NCBI GenBank assembly: GCA_964436635.1
Contig: CAYTDM010000004.1
Location: 1 to 64,000 of the forward strand
Source: DASRQK01 sp964436635
Lineage (GTDB): Bacteria; Bacteroidota; Bacteroidia; Sphingobacteriales; Sphingobacteriaceae
Direction of reading: 5' to 3'
Length of the DNA stretch: 64,000 nt
Made by a program: the position numbers and the translations under genes. Below are positions 36,325 to 43,856 of the stretch, piece by piece; the stretch's first letter is position 1, and the number at the start of each line of letters is the position of its first letter. The notes below the pieces were generated by a model. The model had not been told where the DNA came from. It searched no databases and saw only the letters and a list, made by a program, of their open reading frames with translations.

Positions 36325-38193
36325 ATGAAAAAATTATCTATTATTGTTCCTTTGATTTTGTGCGTCCTGTCGGTTTTCGCACAAAAAACAGATAAGCCAG
36401 ACATCGTGTATGATCTTGGCGGTAAAATTAACTTTATGACTTTGACACAATCCGGAGTGCTCGTTGTGGCGAGCAATGCGGGTTTGTCGGGCATCCTCCC
36501 AGGTGCGGATCAAGCACATTTTAACTTCTCAGAATATGGAAAAGTGAAGGCAGAAGAAATAGATTTTGTGCCCATGTCTCCGTATTTGGTGGTGAGTCAA
36601 GGCGGTCTGATGACTTCAAAAAAAACAGTTATAGATATTATTACTGGCAAAACCTTATTTGCTACGGAAGATAACGGCTGGAAGACCATTGCAGAATTGC
36701 AAGTGTTTTTGCCACAAAACAAATTGGTGGTGGTAGGAAATAGAAGTAATAAAGAACGCAATGTATTGGCGACTGCGATGTATGATTTGGAAACGGGAAA
36801 ACAAGAAGTGTATACAAGTTTAGATCCAAATGTCGGTAAGGTGCGTTCAGGGAATGCTGTTCCTTTAAGCTCCGGCAAACCATTTTTAACCGCTCAACAC
36901 ATTTTGGTTCCTACCACTAAAAAGTTAATGGCAGTAGATCTGAATTCAGGAGAAATTAGTTGGACTGCCGATGTAGATAAAATCACCTGGATGTCTGCGG
37001 ATAAATCAGGAAAAGAAATTTACACCTTTGAAGAGCGTCCTAACGGGGATACGCGCATTCAGAAAGTGAGCGTTAACGGCGATATTTTGTGGGATAAAGA
37101 GCGAAAAATTAAGGGGACTGTTTCTCGTTTTGAAATTTTACCACAAGGCTTAGCGGTCGTGAGTGATGTAGATAATTCGGGTAAATCCGGTATTGCTAAA
37201 TTAACTGCGGGCAAATCAGAATCGAAAATCGCCTTTTTAAATGCTGCTAATGGGGAAGATTTGTGGGATAAGGCTCCGCAAACAAAAGGCTATGTTCAAC
37301 ATTTTTACACCTTAGAAGATGGCATTCTATTTGGCATCTACTCGGGAGGCATCAATAAAATTTCCTTTGATGGTAAACCTTTATTTAAGAAACCATTATC
37401 CACGGGAGAAAATATTCACACCATGGCCAGCACGCCTAAAGGCTTAATTTATATAACAGACTCAGATGCAGGCATTGTGAATTTGCAAACCGGCGATTCC
37501 GTTTGGGACAAACCAATTAAATATAAAAAAGCGAAGGCAGTCGCCAGTAATTATGACGCAAAAAATAAGCGGTATTTATTAAGCAACGGAGAAGATTTAT
37601 TAGCGATCGGAGAAGAAACTGGAGCGATCACTACCTTGGCCAGCATTGAGTTTAATGAAAAAGAGGCGCCTTCAGGAATTTCAGTATGGGATGATGGATA
37701 TGTGTTGACTTCAAGCCAAAATGTAGCTTTTTACGATCAGAATGGGGCTAAACGTTACCATAGCTATCATAAATCACCTGGTCAGAGTGGTTTTGTTAAA
37801 ATTGCATCAGGCGTATTAGCGGTTACCTCCATGGCCATTGCGGCATCTGCTGCCTATCAGGGCGGTAGATACGGCACCTATCCGAATTCTTCCATGTTAA
37901 ATAGTTATGGTGAGCAAATGAAAATTGTTTCCGATGGCTTCGCAAATATTGCCTCGGTTTCATTTCAAACTATGAACAAACGTTTTAAAGCGACCTCCGC
38001 GACTGAGAATGCTCAATTTATGCTTACGAATTTAGATGGAGGTGTGGGATTGGTAAAAGTCAATAAAACAAATGGAAAAGTAGAACGGGAAATTTTATTA
38101 AAGGATCGGAAGCCAGAGTATGAAGTAGATGATTTGGCAGGTATTCTTTATTATAAAGCGAAAGACAATCAAATCGTGGCATTTAAATTATAA
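36325..38193 (+). CDS. Exported PQQ-like beta-propeller protein
   Basis: 622-aa exported protein with a signal peptide (MKKLSIIVPLILCVLSVFAQ) and propeller-type repeats that resemble the PQQ-binding-like blades of BamB: VDLNSGEISWTADVDKITW, VNGDILWDKERKIKG, LNAANGEDLWDKAPQTKG, NLQTGDSVWDKPIKYKK. A short hydrophobic Ala-rich segment (VLAVTSMAIAASAAYQGG) lies near residue 495, odd for a soluble propeller. It may be a periplasmic scaffold; no enzyme motif is seen. Confidence 0.75.
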   Translation: MKKLSIIVPLILCVLSVFAQKTDKPDIVYDLGGKINFMTLTQSGVLVVASNAGLSGILPGADQAHFNFSEYGKVKAEEIDFVPMSPYLVVSQGGLMTSKKTVIDIITGKTLFATEDNGWKTIAELQVFLPQNKLVVVGNRSNKERNVLATAMYDLETGKQEVYTSLDPNVGKVRSGNAVPLSSGKPFLTAQHILVPTTKKLMAVDLNSGEISWTADVDKITWMSADKSGKEIYTFEERPNGDTRIQKVSVNGDILWDKERKIKGTVSRFEILPQGLAVVSDVDNSGKSGIAKLTAGKSESKIAFLNAANGEDLWDKAPQTKGYVQHFYTLEDGILFGIYSGGINKISFDGKPLFKKPLSTGENIHTMASTPKGLIYITDSDAGIVNLQTGDSVWDKPIKYKKAKAVASNYDAKNKRYLLSNGEDLLAIGEETGAITTLASIEFNEKEAPSGISVWDDGYVLTSSQNVAFYDQNGAKRYHSYHKSPGQSGFVKIASGVLAVTSMAIAASAAYQGGRYGTYPNSSMLNSYGEQMKIVSDGFANIASVSFQTMNKRFKATSATENAQFMLTNLDGGVGLVKVNKTNGKVEREILLKDRKPEYEVDDLAGILYYKAKDNQIVAFKL

Positions 38194-38211
38194 CAACCAT
38201 TGATACATTAG

Positions 38212-38247
38212 AAAAAGCCGGGCAACTATTTTTTGCTCGGCTTTTTT
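38212..38247 (+). terminator. Intrinsic terminator after the propeller gene
   Basis: AAAAAGCCGGGCAA (38212-38225) pairs with TTGCTCGGCTTTTT (38233-38246), with one G-U pair, followed by a T-run. A clear rho-independent terminator. Confidence 0.9.
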
Positions 38248-38249
38248 CG

Positions 38250-38257
38250 TAACTTCG
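38250..38257 (+). promoter_or_regulatory. Putative ald promoter box
   Basis: TAACTTCG, one base off TAnnTTTG, immediately after the terminator and 24 nt before the ald start. Confidence 0.35.
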
Positions 38258-38281
38258 CTCAAATAAGCCTAATAATTCGAT

Positions 38282-39496
38282 ATGAGTGAATTTGCAAAAT
38301 TAGCCCAAGAAGCCATGCGCCAGCCACAAGAGTCGCTTGAAGGTGTAGTAAATAAACATAAACAGTTATTAATTGGCATTCCAAAAGAAATCGATGCACA
38401 AGAAAATCGGATTGCATTAACTCCTCTTTCAGTCGGTCTTTTGGTTGAAAATGGTCATCAAGTCATGATTCAAAGTGGCGCGGGTGAACGATCAAACTTT
38501 CTGGATCAACATTATTCAGAGCAGGGCGCACAAATCGTTTTCGATGCGAAAGAGGTGTATCAATCAGCCAATTTAATTATTAAAATTGGTGCCCCCAGTT
38601 TAGAAGAGATAGCCTGCATGCGCGAAAACCAAACGCTCTTATCGTGTCAACCGCCTACATTTATAGATATAGCTGCCTTAAAAGCCCTCATGAAGAAGCG
38701 TATATCTGCCTTATCCTATGAGTATTTAAGGGATGAGGGAGGTGTGTTAGCAGTGGTGCGGGCTATGAGTGAAATTGTGGGTGCTACATCTGTTTTAATC
38801 GCGGCAGAATACCTTAGCAATGTCTTTAACGGAAAAGGACTAATGCTTGGAGGTATTACAGGCGTGCCTCCTACTGAAATGGTGATCATTGGAGCCGGAA
38901 CAGTGGGAGAATTTGCAGCGCGAACCGCCATCGCTTTGGGTGCGCAGGTAAAAGTTTTTGACAGTTCTTTATATCGTCTTAGACGATTACAAAATAATGT
39001 TGGAAGTCGGGTGTATACGTCTGTATTACAGCCTGCAATATTAAAAAAAGCAATCATTTCCAGCGATGTAGTGATTGGCGCAGTTCGTTCAGATCACGGA
39101 AGAAGTCCTTGTTTGGTAAGTGAAGAAACGGTGTCCATGATGAAGCCGAATTCTGTTTTAATCGATGTAAGCATCGATCAGGGAGGGTGTTTTGAAACCT
39201 CTGAAAAGACCACCCATGATGATCCGGTATTTAGAAAATACGATGTGATTCACTATTGTGTGCCAAACATTGCGTCTCGAGTCGCGAGAAGTGCATCGTA
39301 TGCGTTAAGCAATATTTTTGCACCCATTTTGCTGGAGCAAGGCGAGGAAGGAAGCTTTGCAAATTTGATTTGGCAAAAGCCTGGGATTCGAAACGCAGTT
39401 TATTTATACCAAGGCCATCTGACGAATAAAGACATTGCTAAACGCTTTGATTTACCTTTAAAGAATTTAGACTTACTGGTCCTCGCTAAGCAGTAA
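38282..39496 (+). CDS. ald: Alanine dehydrogenase
   Basis: NAD-dependent alanine dehydrogenase (alanine to pyruvate and ammonia), cytoplasmic. The 404-aa protein has the family N terminus GIPKEIDAQENRIALTPLSVGLLVENGHQVMIQSGAG, the Rossmann motif MVIIGAGTVGEFAARTAIALGAQVKVFD (residues about 200-228), and DVVIGAVRSDHGRSPCLVSEETVSMMKPNSVLIDVSIDQGG. The N terminus carries an extra 30 residues before the usual start. A homologous NAD(P) transhydrogenase alpha subunit is unlikely because the C terminus matches Ald. Confidence 0.88.
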   Translation: MSEFAKLAQEAMRQPQESLEGVVNKHKQLLIGIPKEIDAQENRIALTPLSVGLLVENGHQVMIQSGAGERSNFLDQHYSEQGAQIVFDAKEVYQSANLIIKIGAPSLEEIACMRENQTLLSCQPPTFIDIAALKALMKKRISALSYEYLRDEGGVLAVVRAMSEIVGATSVLIAAEYLSNVFNGKGLMLGGITGVPPTEMVIIGAGTVGEFAARTAIALGAQVKVFDSSLYRLRRLQNNVGSRVYTSVLQPAILKKAIISSDVVIGAVRSDHGRSPCLVSEETVSMMKPNSVLIDVSIDQGGCFETSEKTTHDDPVFRKYDVIHYCVPNIASRVARSASYALSNIFAPILLEQGEEGSFANLIWQKPGIRNAVYLYQGHLTNKDIAKRFDLPLKNLDLLVLAKQ

Positions 39497-39539
39497 ACCG
39501 AGAACGATGTTCCCCGGGGTCTTAAAGCAGCTAAAAACC

Positions 39540-40718
39540 TTAAATTAATTTTTTAACAGTGCTTTTTTCTGTTAAATTTAAGCCATTTGTATGCTGTATT
39601 AAATTTAACCCAGGTTTTTTTCCGACCTCAATGGAACCGAATTCTCGCGTTATTCCCAGGAATTCTGCTCCATTCCAAGTTGCCCAACGAACGGAGTCGT
39701 TTAATTTCGTATCCGGATAGTGTTTGTGTATTTCTTTTAATTCTGAAAGGATGCATAACTCATCATTGGATGCCAAACTATCCGTTCCAATGGTAATGGC
39801 CTGATCATTCAATAAGAAATTGAAAATATTTGGCATTGAACCTTCAATGTACTGATTAGCTTTTGGACAAAGACACCAATAAACTTTTCGATTTAAACGA
39901 TATACAAACGACACATCTTTTGCAGAAGTGAAGGTGTTATGGACTAATTGAATGTTTCTGTTTGCAGGCAAACACGGAAGAATGGATTGCAAAGATGACT
40001 TGGAATGGGATTTAAAGAAGCTAATGTCCTTCCCTAACCAATCGTAGAAATCTACAAAATCTCCAGACTTATATCTAAAGAAGTCGTTTTCAGCCATGCT
40101 CTCTTGATTATGCATGCTTATTGGCTGATATAAATCCTCTTTCGACTTAGAAATTAGTCGAATGAGTTCTTTTGAAACAGAATAGGGTGCGTGCGGAGTT
40201 ATGGACGAATTAAGCGGATTAAAATGCGTGCTTAATTCTAAACCCGCTGCAAAAGTAGATGCTGAAACATCTGGTTCAAAGCCTAATACTTCTGCGAAAG
40301 TGTGATAATAAATTGGACTATTTAATTTGACCTCTTTTGAGTCCTGTACATTTGCATGATCTCCTACCGCCACGATGCCATTCTTATACATCATCTTGTC
40401 TGCCTGAATCATGGCCTCTTTAATTTCTTCCGAAGAAGCTTTTCGTTCAGAAATGATTTTTTTTATGAAGGCGACTAATCCCGTGTTTCTCGGTATTTTG
40501 CCTAATAAATGGGATAACTCTAAGTGACAATGGGCATTTACGAAGCCGGGGACAATCACTCCCCTTAACTTATTAATTTTTTCTGAGGACGGAAATACCG
40601 AGCTGTCCTTCCAAATTTGTAAAATTTGACCAAATTCATCGGTTTCAATAACCGCATTTGGCATCGGCTCACTCGTAATAGGTAATATGTAATCCGCGGA
40701 AAACAGGTACTTCTTCAA
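39540..40718 (-). CDS. Amidohydrolase of the TRZ/ATZ type
   Basis: Metal-dependent amidohydrolase or deaminase (392 aa). Motifs: GFVNAHCHLELSH (HxH), PHAPYSVS, the metal His in SMHNQESMAEN, LVHNTF, and the Asp in IGTDSLASND. The start is TTG at 40718: the upstream frame closes without an ATG and the next Met is 18 codons in, past the first strand (KKYLFSADYILPITSEPM). Known relatives include S-adenosylhomocysteine and aminodeoxyfutalosine deaminases. The substrate is not evident, and a MenI-like gene in this window argues mildly against the futalosine route. It has a full consensus promoter. Confidence 0.82.
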   Translation of the reverse strand: MKKYLFSADYILPITSEPMPNAVIETDEFGQILQIWKDSSVFPSSEKINKLRGVIVPGFVNAHCHLELSHLLGKIPRNTGLVAFIKKIISERKASSEEIKEAMIQADKMMYKNGIVAVGDHANVQDSKEVKLNSPIYYHTFAEVLGFEPDVSASTFAAGLELSTHFNPLNSSITPHAPYSVSKELIRLISKSKEDLYQPISMHNQESMAENDFFRYKSGDFVDFYDWLGKDISFFKSHSKSSLQSILPCLPANRNIQLVHNTFTSAKDVSFVYRLNRKVYWCLCPKANQYIEGSMPNIFNFLLNDQAITIGTDSLASNDELCILSELKEIHKHYPDTKLNDSVRWATWNGAEFLGITREFGSIEVGKKPGLNLIQHTNGLNLTEKSTVKKLI

Positions 40719-40744
40719 ATTATTAAATGTTTAGGCTTATTTGG

Positions 40745-40775
40745 CAAATATACTTTTTTATTGGCATTATGCAAA
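40745..40775 (-). promoter_or_regulatory. Amidohydrolase promoter, consensus type
   Basis: Minus strand TTTG (40775-40772), 19 nt, TATATTTG (40752-40745). There are 26 nt between the box and the TTG start. The -33 box lies 4 nt from the divergent rlmN box. Confidence 0.75.
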
Positions 40776-40779
40776 TGTG

Positions 40780-40787
40780 TATCTTTG
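40780..40787 (+). promoter_or_regulatory. TATCTTTG promoter box 4 nt before the rlmN GTG
   Basis: TATCTTTG-CAAT-GTG. The GTG at 40792 is the only sensible start downstream of the box, so the rlmN mRNA is predicted to be leaderless. It overlaps in space with the divergent amidohydrolase promoter. Confidence 0.6.
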
Positions 40788-40791
40788 CAAT

Positions 40792-41847
40792 GTGTTAACA
40801 TCCAAAAAGAAAATAGACATTCGAAGCTTATCGCTTGATGACTTGAAGGAAAAGGTCTTGGAGTTAGGGCAGCCTGCCTTTCGTGCCAAGCAGTTATATG
40901 AATGGTTGTGGGCAAAGTCTTGCGTTGATTTTGATCAAATGACCAATTTAAGTAAAGGTTTTAGAGATCAATTAAAAGAACATTTCACGATACAAGCCGT
41001 AAAGGTTAAAAATGCGCAAATAAGTTCAGATAAGACGATAAAAAGCAGTTTTATCTTGCATGATACGCATTTAGTTGAAGGGGTGCTCATTCCCGCGGAT
41101 GACCGCATGACGGCGTGTGTGAGCTCTCAGGTGGGGTGCAGTCTAACCTGTAAGTTTTGTGCAACAGGGTATATGGACCGCAAGCGAAATTTAAATGCCG
41201 ATGAAATTTATGATCAGGTGGTGCTGATTAGCAAGCAAGCGATGGAGCATTATAATACGCCCTTGACCAATATTGTTTATATGGGAATGGGCGAACCTTT
41301 ATTGAATTATAGCAACGTCCTAAAGTCTATAGATCGAATTACTTCTGAAGATGGCTTGCACATGGCGGCAAAACGGATTACTGTTTCTACTGCAGGAATC
41401 GGAAAGATGATTAAGAAGTTGGGTGACGATCAAGTGCGATTTAATTTGGCACTCTCCCTACACGCGGCGAACGATGAGAAAAGAAATCAAATCATGCCGA
41501 TCAATGAGCAAAATTCATTGAAAACTTTGGCAGAAGCGCTGAAGTATTTTTATGCAAAAACGAAGACCCCCGTTACCTATGAGTACATTGTATTTAATGG
41601 GTTTAATGATGAGTTAGTTGATGCAGCAGAACTTGCAAAGTTCTGTAAACACGTGCCATGCAAGGTAAATCTTATTGAGTATAATCCGATTTCTTTTGCA
41701 GATTTTACAAATGCAGCCGTCGACAAGATTGATGCGTTCGCAAACTTCCTTAAAAAACAAGGCATTACTACGAATATACGCAGAAGCAGAGGGAAAGACA
41801 TCGATGCGGCTTGTGGTCAACTCGCTATTAAAGAAAAGGAAGCTTAA
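40792..41847 (+). CDS. rlmN: 23S rRNA / tRNA adenine-C2 methyltransferase RlmN
   Basis: Radical-SAM enzyme that methylates A2503 of 23S rRNA and A37 of some tRNAs. The core has the radical-SAM cysteines in CSLTCKFCATGYMDRKRNL, MGMGEPLLNY, RITVSTAGIG, FNLALSLHAAND, and the C-terminal RRSRGKDIDAACGQL with the methyl-carrying Cys. The open frame runs to 40741, but the promoter box lies inside that extension, so I start at the GTG at 40792 (351 aa), directly before KKKIDIRSLSLDDLKEKV. The 3' end is followed by a tandem repeat that begins at the stop codon. Confidence 0.94.
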   Translation: MLTSKKKIDIRSLSLDDLKEKVLELGQPAFRAKQLYEWLWAKSCVDFDQMTNLSKGFRDQLKEHFTIQAVKVKNAQISSDKTIKSSFILHDTHLVEGVLIPADDRMTACVSSQVGCSLTCKFCATGYMDRKRNLNADEIYDQVVLISKQAMEHYNTPLTNIVYMGMGEPLLNYSNVLKSIDRITSEDGLHMAAKRITVSTAGIGKMIKKLGDDQVRFNLALSLHAANDEKRNQIMPINEQNSLKTLAEALKYFYAKTKTPVTYEYIVFNGFNDELVDAAELAKFCKHVPCKVNLIEYNPISFADFTNAAVDKIDAFANFLKKQGITTNIRRSRGKDIDAACGQLAIKEKEA

Positions 41848-41900
41848 GCATCTCAGAGTAGGAAGCATAAGCATCTCAGAACAGGAAGCATATGCATCTT
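41845..41900. repeat. 23-nt tandem repeat starting at the rlmN stop codon
   Basis: Copies at 41845-41867 and 41868-41890 differ at two positions (core AAGCATCTCAGA then AGGAAGCA); a third partial copy runs to 41900. The first copy begins with the TAA stop of rlmN and each full copy starts with TAA. Confidence 0.85.
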
Positions 41901-42013
41901 CTAATTAAATAAATTCTTATATTAGGGGTACTCTTCCGTGAGCGGCTGAGCTGGAAAGTTTGAGTGGAACAGGAAGGATTGAATAGTGAGTGTGGGCTGG
42001 GAAGGAGTTGAAC

Positions 42014-42862
42014 ATGAGTGGGAAAGATGGGACGAAGGAGAAAGATGGGATGAAGGAGAAAGATGGGATGAAGGAGAAAGTTGGGATGAAGGGGTATGTT
42101 GGGAGTGATGGGATGAAGGAGAAGAAGGTTGGGGGGAGCGTGACGGCCTTTAGCGGAGTATTAAAACAGTGTTTCCAACATTTTTTGCAGTTGTGGTTTC
42201 CGACTTGTTGTGCTGCATGTGACCGACCTTTAGTAGAAAATGAGCGATTTATTTGCTTAGAATGTCAATATCACTTACCGATTACGAACTTTCATGTCGA
42301 TTCTTTTAATGAAGGAGTGCAGTTAATCGGCGGTCAATTTCCTTTGGATTTTGTGGCTTGCTTTTTACGATTCGAGGAGCGTTCTCGAGTGCAAAACATC
42401 GTGCATCAGTTTAAGTATTTTGGGAATAAGCAGTTAGGTTTTTCTTTGGGCCAATCCTATGGCAACCTGTTAAAAAAGAATCAACATCCATGCTTGAGCT
42501 CGGATGCTTTGATCCCCATCCCTGCACAAGGAACCACAAAGAAGAAAAGAGGGTATAACCAAAGTCAGGTCTTTGCCGAAGGCCTCGCTACCGAATTAAA
42601 TCTTCCTATAATTTCAGATGTGCTTTATAAACTTCCTTCGGTCGAATCCCAAGTCGGCAAAGGCCGGGCTGCTCGTTTTGATAATTTAGATCAGGCCTAT
42701 CAGTGCATTGAAAATGAAGGGCGATTACAAGGTAAAAAGGTCATCCTCGTGGACGATGTGCTTACTACTGGAGCCACCATTAGCTCTTGTGCGAATGCAC
42801 TTTTCATGCAAGGAGTGACATCTGTGGGAGTCATTGCGCTAGCGCGAAAAAGAAATCGATGA
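42014..42862 (+). CDS. ComF family phosphoribosyltransferase-like protein with repeat-bearing N terminus
   Basis: ComF-type protein, related to the DNA-uptake protein ComFC; function in non-competent bacteria is unclear. The core shows a zinc-finger-like start (PTCCAACDRPLVENERFICLEC), FRFEER-region, and the PRTase part IPIPAQGTTKKKRGYNQSQVFAEGL..KVILVDDVLTTGATI. The first 40 or so residues are a lysine/glutamate repeat (DGMKEK units) unlike any ComF. The start is uncertain: ATG 42014, ATG 42113 and GTG 42140 are possible, and the last would remove the repeat entirely. A short purine-rich gap separates it from rlmN. Confidence 0.8.
   Translation: MSGKDGTKEKDGMKEKDGMKEKVGMKGYVGSDGMKEKKVGGSVTAFSGVLKQCFQHFLQLWFPTCCAACDRPLVENERFICLECQYHLPITNFHVDSFNEGVQLIGGQFPLDFVACFLRFEERSRVQNIVHQFKYFGNKQLGFSLGQSYGNLLKKNQHPCLSSDALIPIPAQGTTKKKRGYNQSQVFAEGLATELNLPIISDVLYKLPSVESQVGKGRAARFDNLDQAYQCIENEGRLQGKKVILVDDVLTTGATISSCANALFMQGVTSVGVIALARKRNR
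42026..42124 (+). repeat. 18-nt tandem repeat at the start of the comF-like gene
   Basis: Unit GATGGGATGAAGGAGAAA at 42026-42043 (one mismatch), 42044-42061, 42062-42079, then a partial copy and a separated copy at 42107-42124. It is in frame (D-G-M-K-E-K). Confidence 0.9.
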
Positions 42863-42914
42863 GGTAAAAGATGGGGTTAAAAATAGAAGATTAATGAAGG
42901 TTGTATGCGCAGAT

Positions 42915-42947
42915 TGAATGGGAAATGAATGGGAAATGAATGGGAAA
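42915..42947. repeat. 11-nt tandem repeat between comF-like gene and VanZ gene
   Basis: TGAATGGGAAA repeated three times without a mismatch (42915-42925, 42926-42936, 42937-42947). It contains TGA stops and lies 53 nt after the comF-like stop. Confidence 0.9.
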
Positions 42948-42978
42948 TTAAATAATTAAGAAATTTGTTAACCAGCAA

Positions 42979-43353
42979 TTAGTCGTTGCTCTTTCTATAG
43001 ATTAAAAGAAAGGCAAAACAACCCATTCCAATTCCAATTAGGTTAGCGAGAACATCCCAAAAATCCCCGGTTCTATAGGTAAAAACTTTCCACTGCAAAA
43101 ATTCTGTCAGCATCGCGAAAAAAACAGAAATAGTCGTGACTCGTAAGCAGGTTACCCACTTCGAATACTTGCCGGGATGTGCGTGGATGGAGGCAAAAAA
43201 TAAGAGCACAGTAAATACGAAGAATAGGCCCGTATGCACCAGTTTATCTGCGCCTTCAAAAAATCTGCTCGTATTCCCGAATTCACTTGGGGGCAATAGA
43301 CATAACACCAAAATGGTGATCGTCCATGCATACGTCCAGATATAATATTTCAT
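42979..43353 (-). CDS. VanZ-like membrane protein
   Basis: 124-aa membrane protein of the VanZ-like family: four hydrophobic segments (YIWTYAWTITILVLCLLP, LVHTGLFFVFTVLLFFASI, TTISVFFAMLTEFLQW, ANLIGIGMGCFAFLLIY) and the family sequence DKLVHTGLFFVF..EFLQWKVFTYRTGDFWDVLANLIG. Family members are linked to glycopeptide tolerance, but the biochemical role is unknown. It follows gcvH on the same strand after a hairpin. Confidence 0.85.
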   Translation of the reverse strand: MKYYIWTYAWTITILVLCLLPPSEFGNTSRFFEGADKLVHTGLFFVFTVLLFFASIHAHPGKYSKWVTCLRVTTISVFFAMLTEFLQWKVFTYRTGDFWDVLANLIGIGMGCFAFLLIYRKSND

Positions 43354-43366
43354 AAATAAGCAAAAT

Positions 43367-43393
43367 CCCGGAAATAAGCGCCTTACTTCCGGG
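43367..43393 (-). terminator. Hairpin between gcvH and the VanZ gene
   Basis: CCCGGAAATAAG (43367-43378) and CTTACTTCCGGG (43382-43393) pair at 11 of 12 positions with a 3-nt loop. On the minus strand ATTTTGC follows, a weak U-tract. Probably a gcvH terminator. Confidence 0.6.
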
Positions 43394-43429
43394 TTGTGAG
43401 CAATATTGCGGGAGCTAAAACAGCGCGAA

Positions 43430-43807
43430 TTAGGATACTAAATCCTGGTATTCCGCAGCCGACAATAATCCATCTACTTCAGAAGGATCATTTAAACGGA
43501 CACGAACTACCCAACCTTTCCCGTAAGGGTCTTGATTGATTAATTCTGGCGCACTGTCGATCTCAGGGTTTACTTCTAATATGGTACAGGAAACCGGAAT
43601 GAACAAATCTGAAACGGTTTTTACGGCTTCTACGCTACCAAAAACTTCGTCTTTCGATATTTCATCGCCAACAGTATTAATATCTACAAACACGATATCA
43701 CCTAATTCGCTTTGCGCAAAATCAGTAATACCTACTACCGCTTCATCACCTTCCACACGAATCCATTCGTGATCTTTCGTGTACTTTAGTTCATCAGGAA
43801 ATTTCAT
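43430..43807 (-). CDS. gcvH: Glycine cleavage system H protein
   Basis: Lipoyl carrier of the glycine cleavage complex. The 125-aa protein starts MKFPDELKYTKDHEWIRVEGDEAVVGITDFAQSELGDIVFVD and carries the lipoylated lysine in FGSVEAVKTVSDL. The frame is open to 43855, but a full promoter sits inside that extension, so the ATG at 43807 is the start. The other gcv genes are not in the window. Confidence 0.95.
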   Translation of the reverse strand: MKFPDELKYTKDHEWIRVEGDEAVVGITDFAQSELGDIVFVDINTVGDEISKDEVFGSVEAVKTVSDLFIPVSCTILEVNPEIDSAPELINQDPYGKGWVVRVRLNDPSEVDGLLSAAEYQDLVS

Positions 43808-43824
43808 ACTCTCAATATTTTTTC

Positions 43825-43856
43825 CAAACTTAGGCATCTTATGCTTTATTTGCAAA
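43825..43856 (-). promoter_or_regulatory. gcvH promoter, consensus type
   Basis: Minus strand TTTG (43856-43853), 20 nt, TAAGTTTG (43832-43825); 17 nt to the ATG. The -33 box touches the anmK start at 43856, so the two divergent genes share this short region. Confidence 0.75.

Noticed and set aside
40719..40740. ATG start for the amidohydrolase upstream of the TTG
   Set aside because: The frame reaches a stop five codons upstream without an ATG.
41845..42124. Short repeats that might suggest a CRISPR array
   Set aside because: The copies are directly adjacent without unique spacers, units are 11-23 nt, and no cas gene is present.
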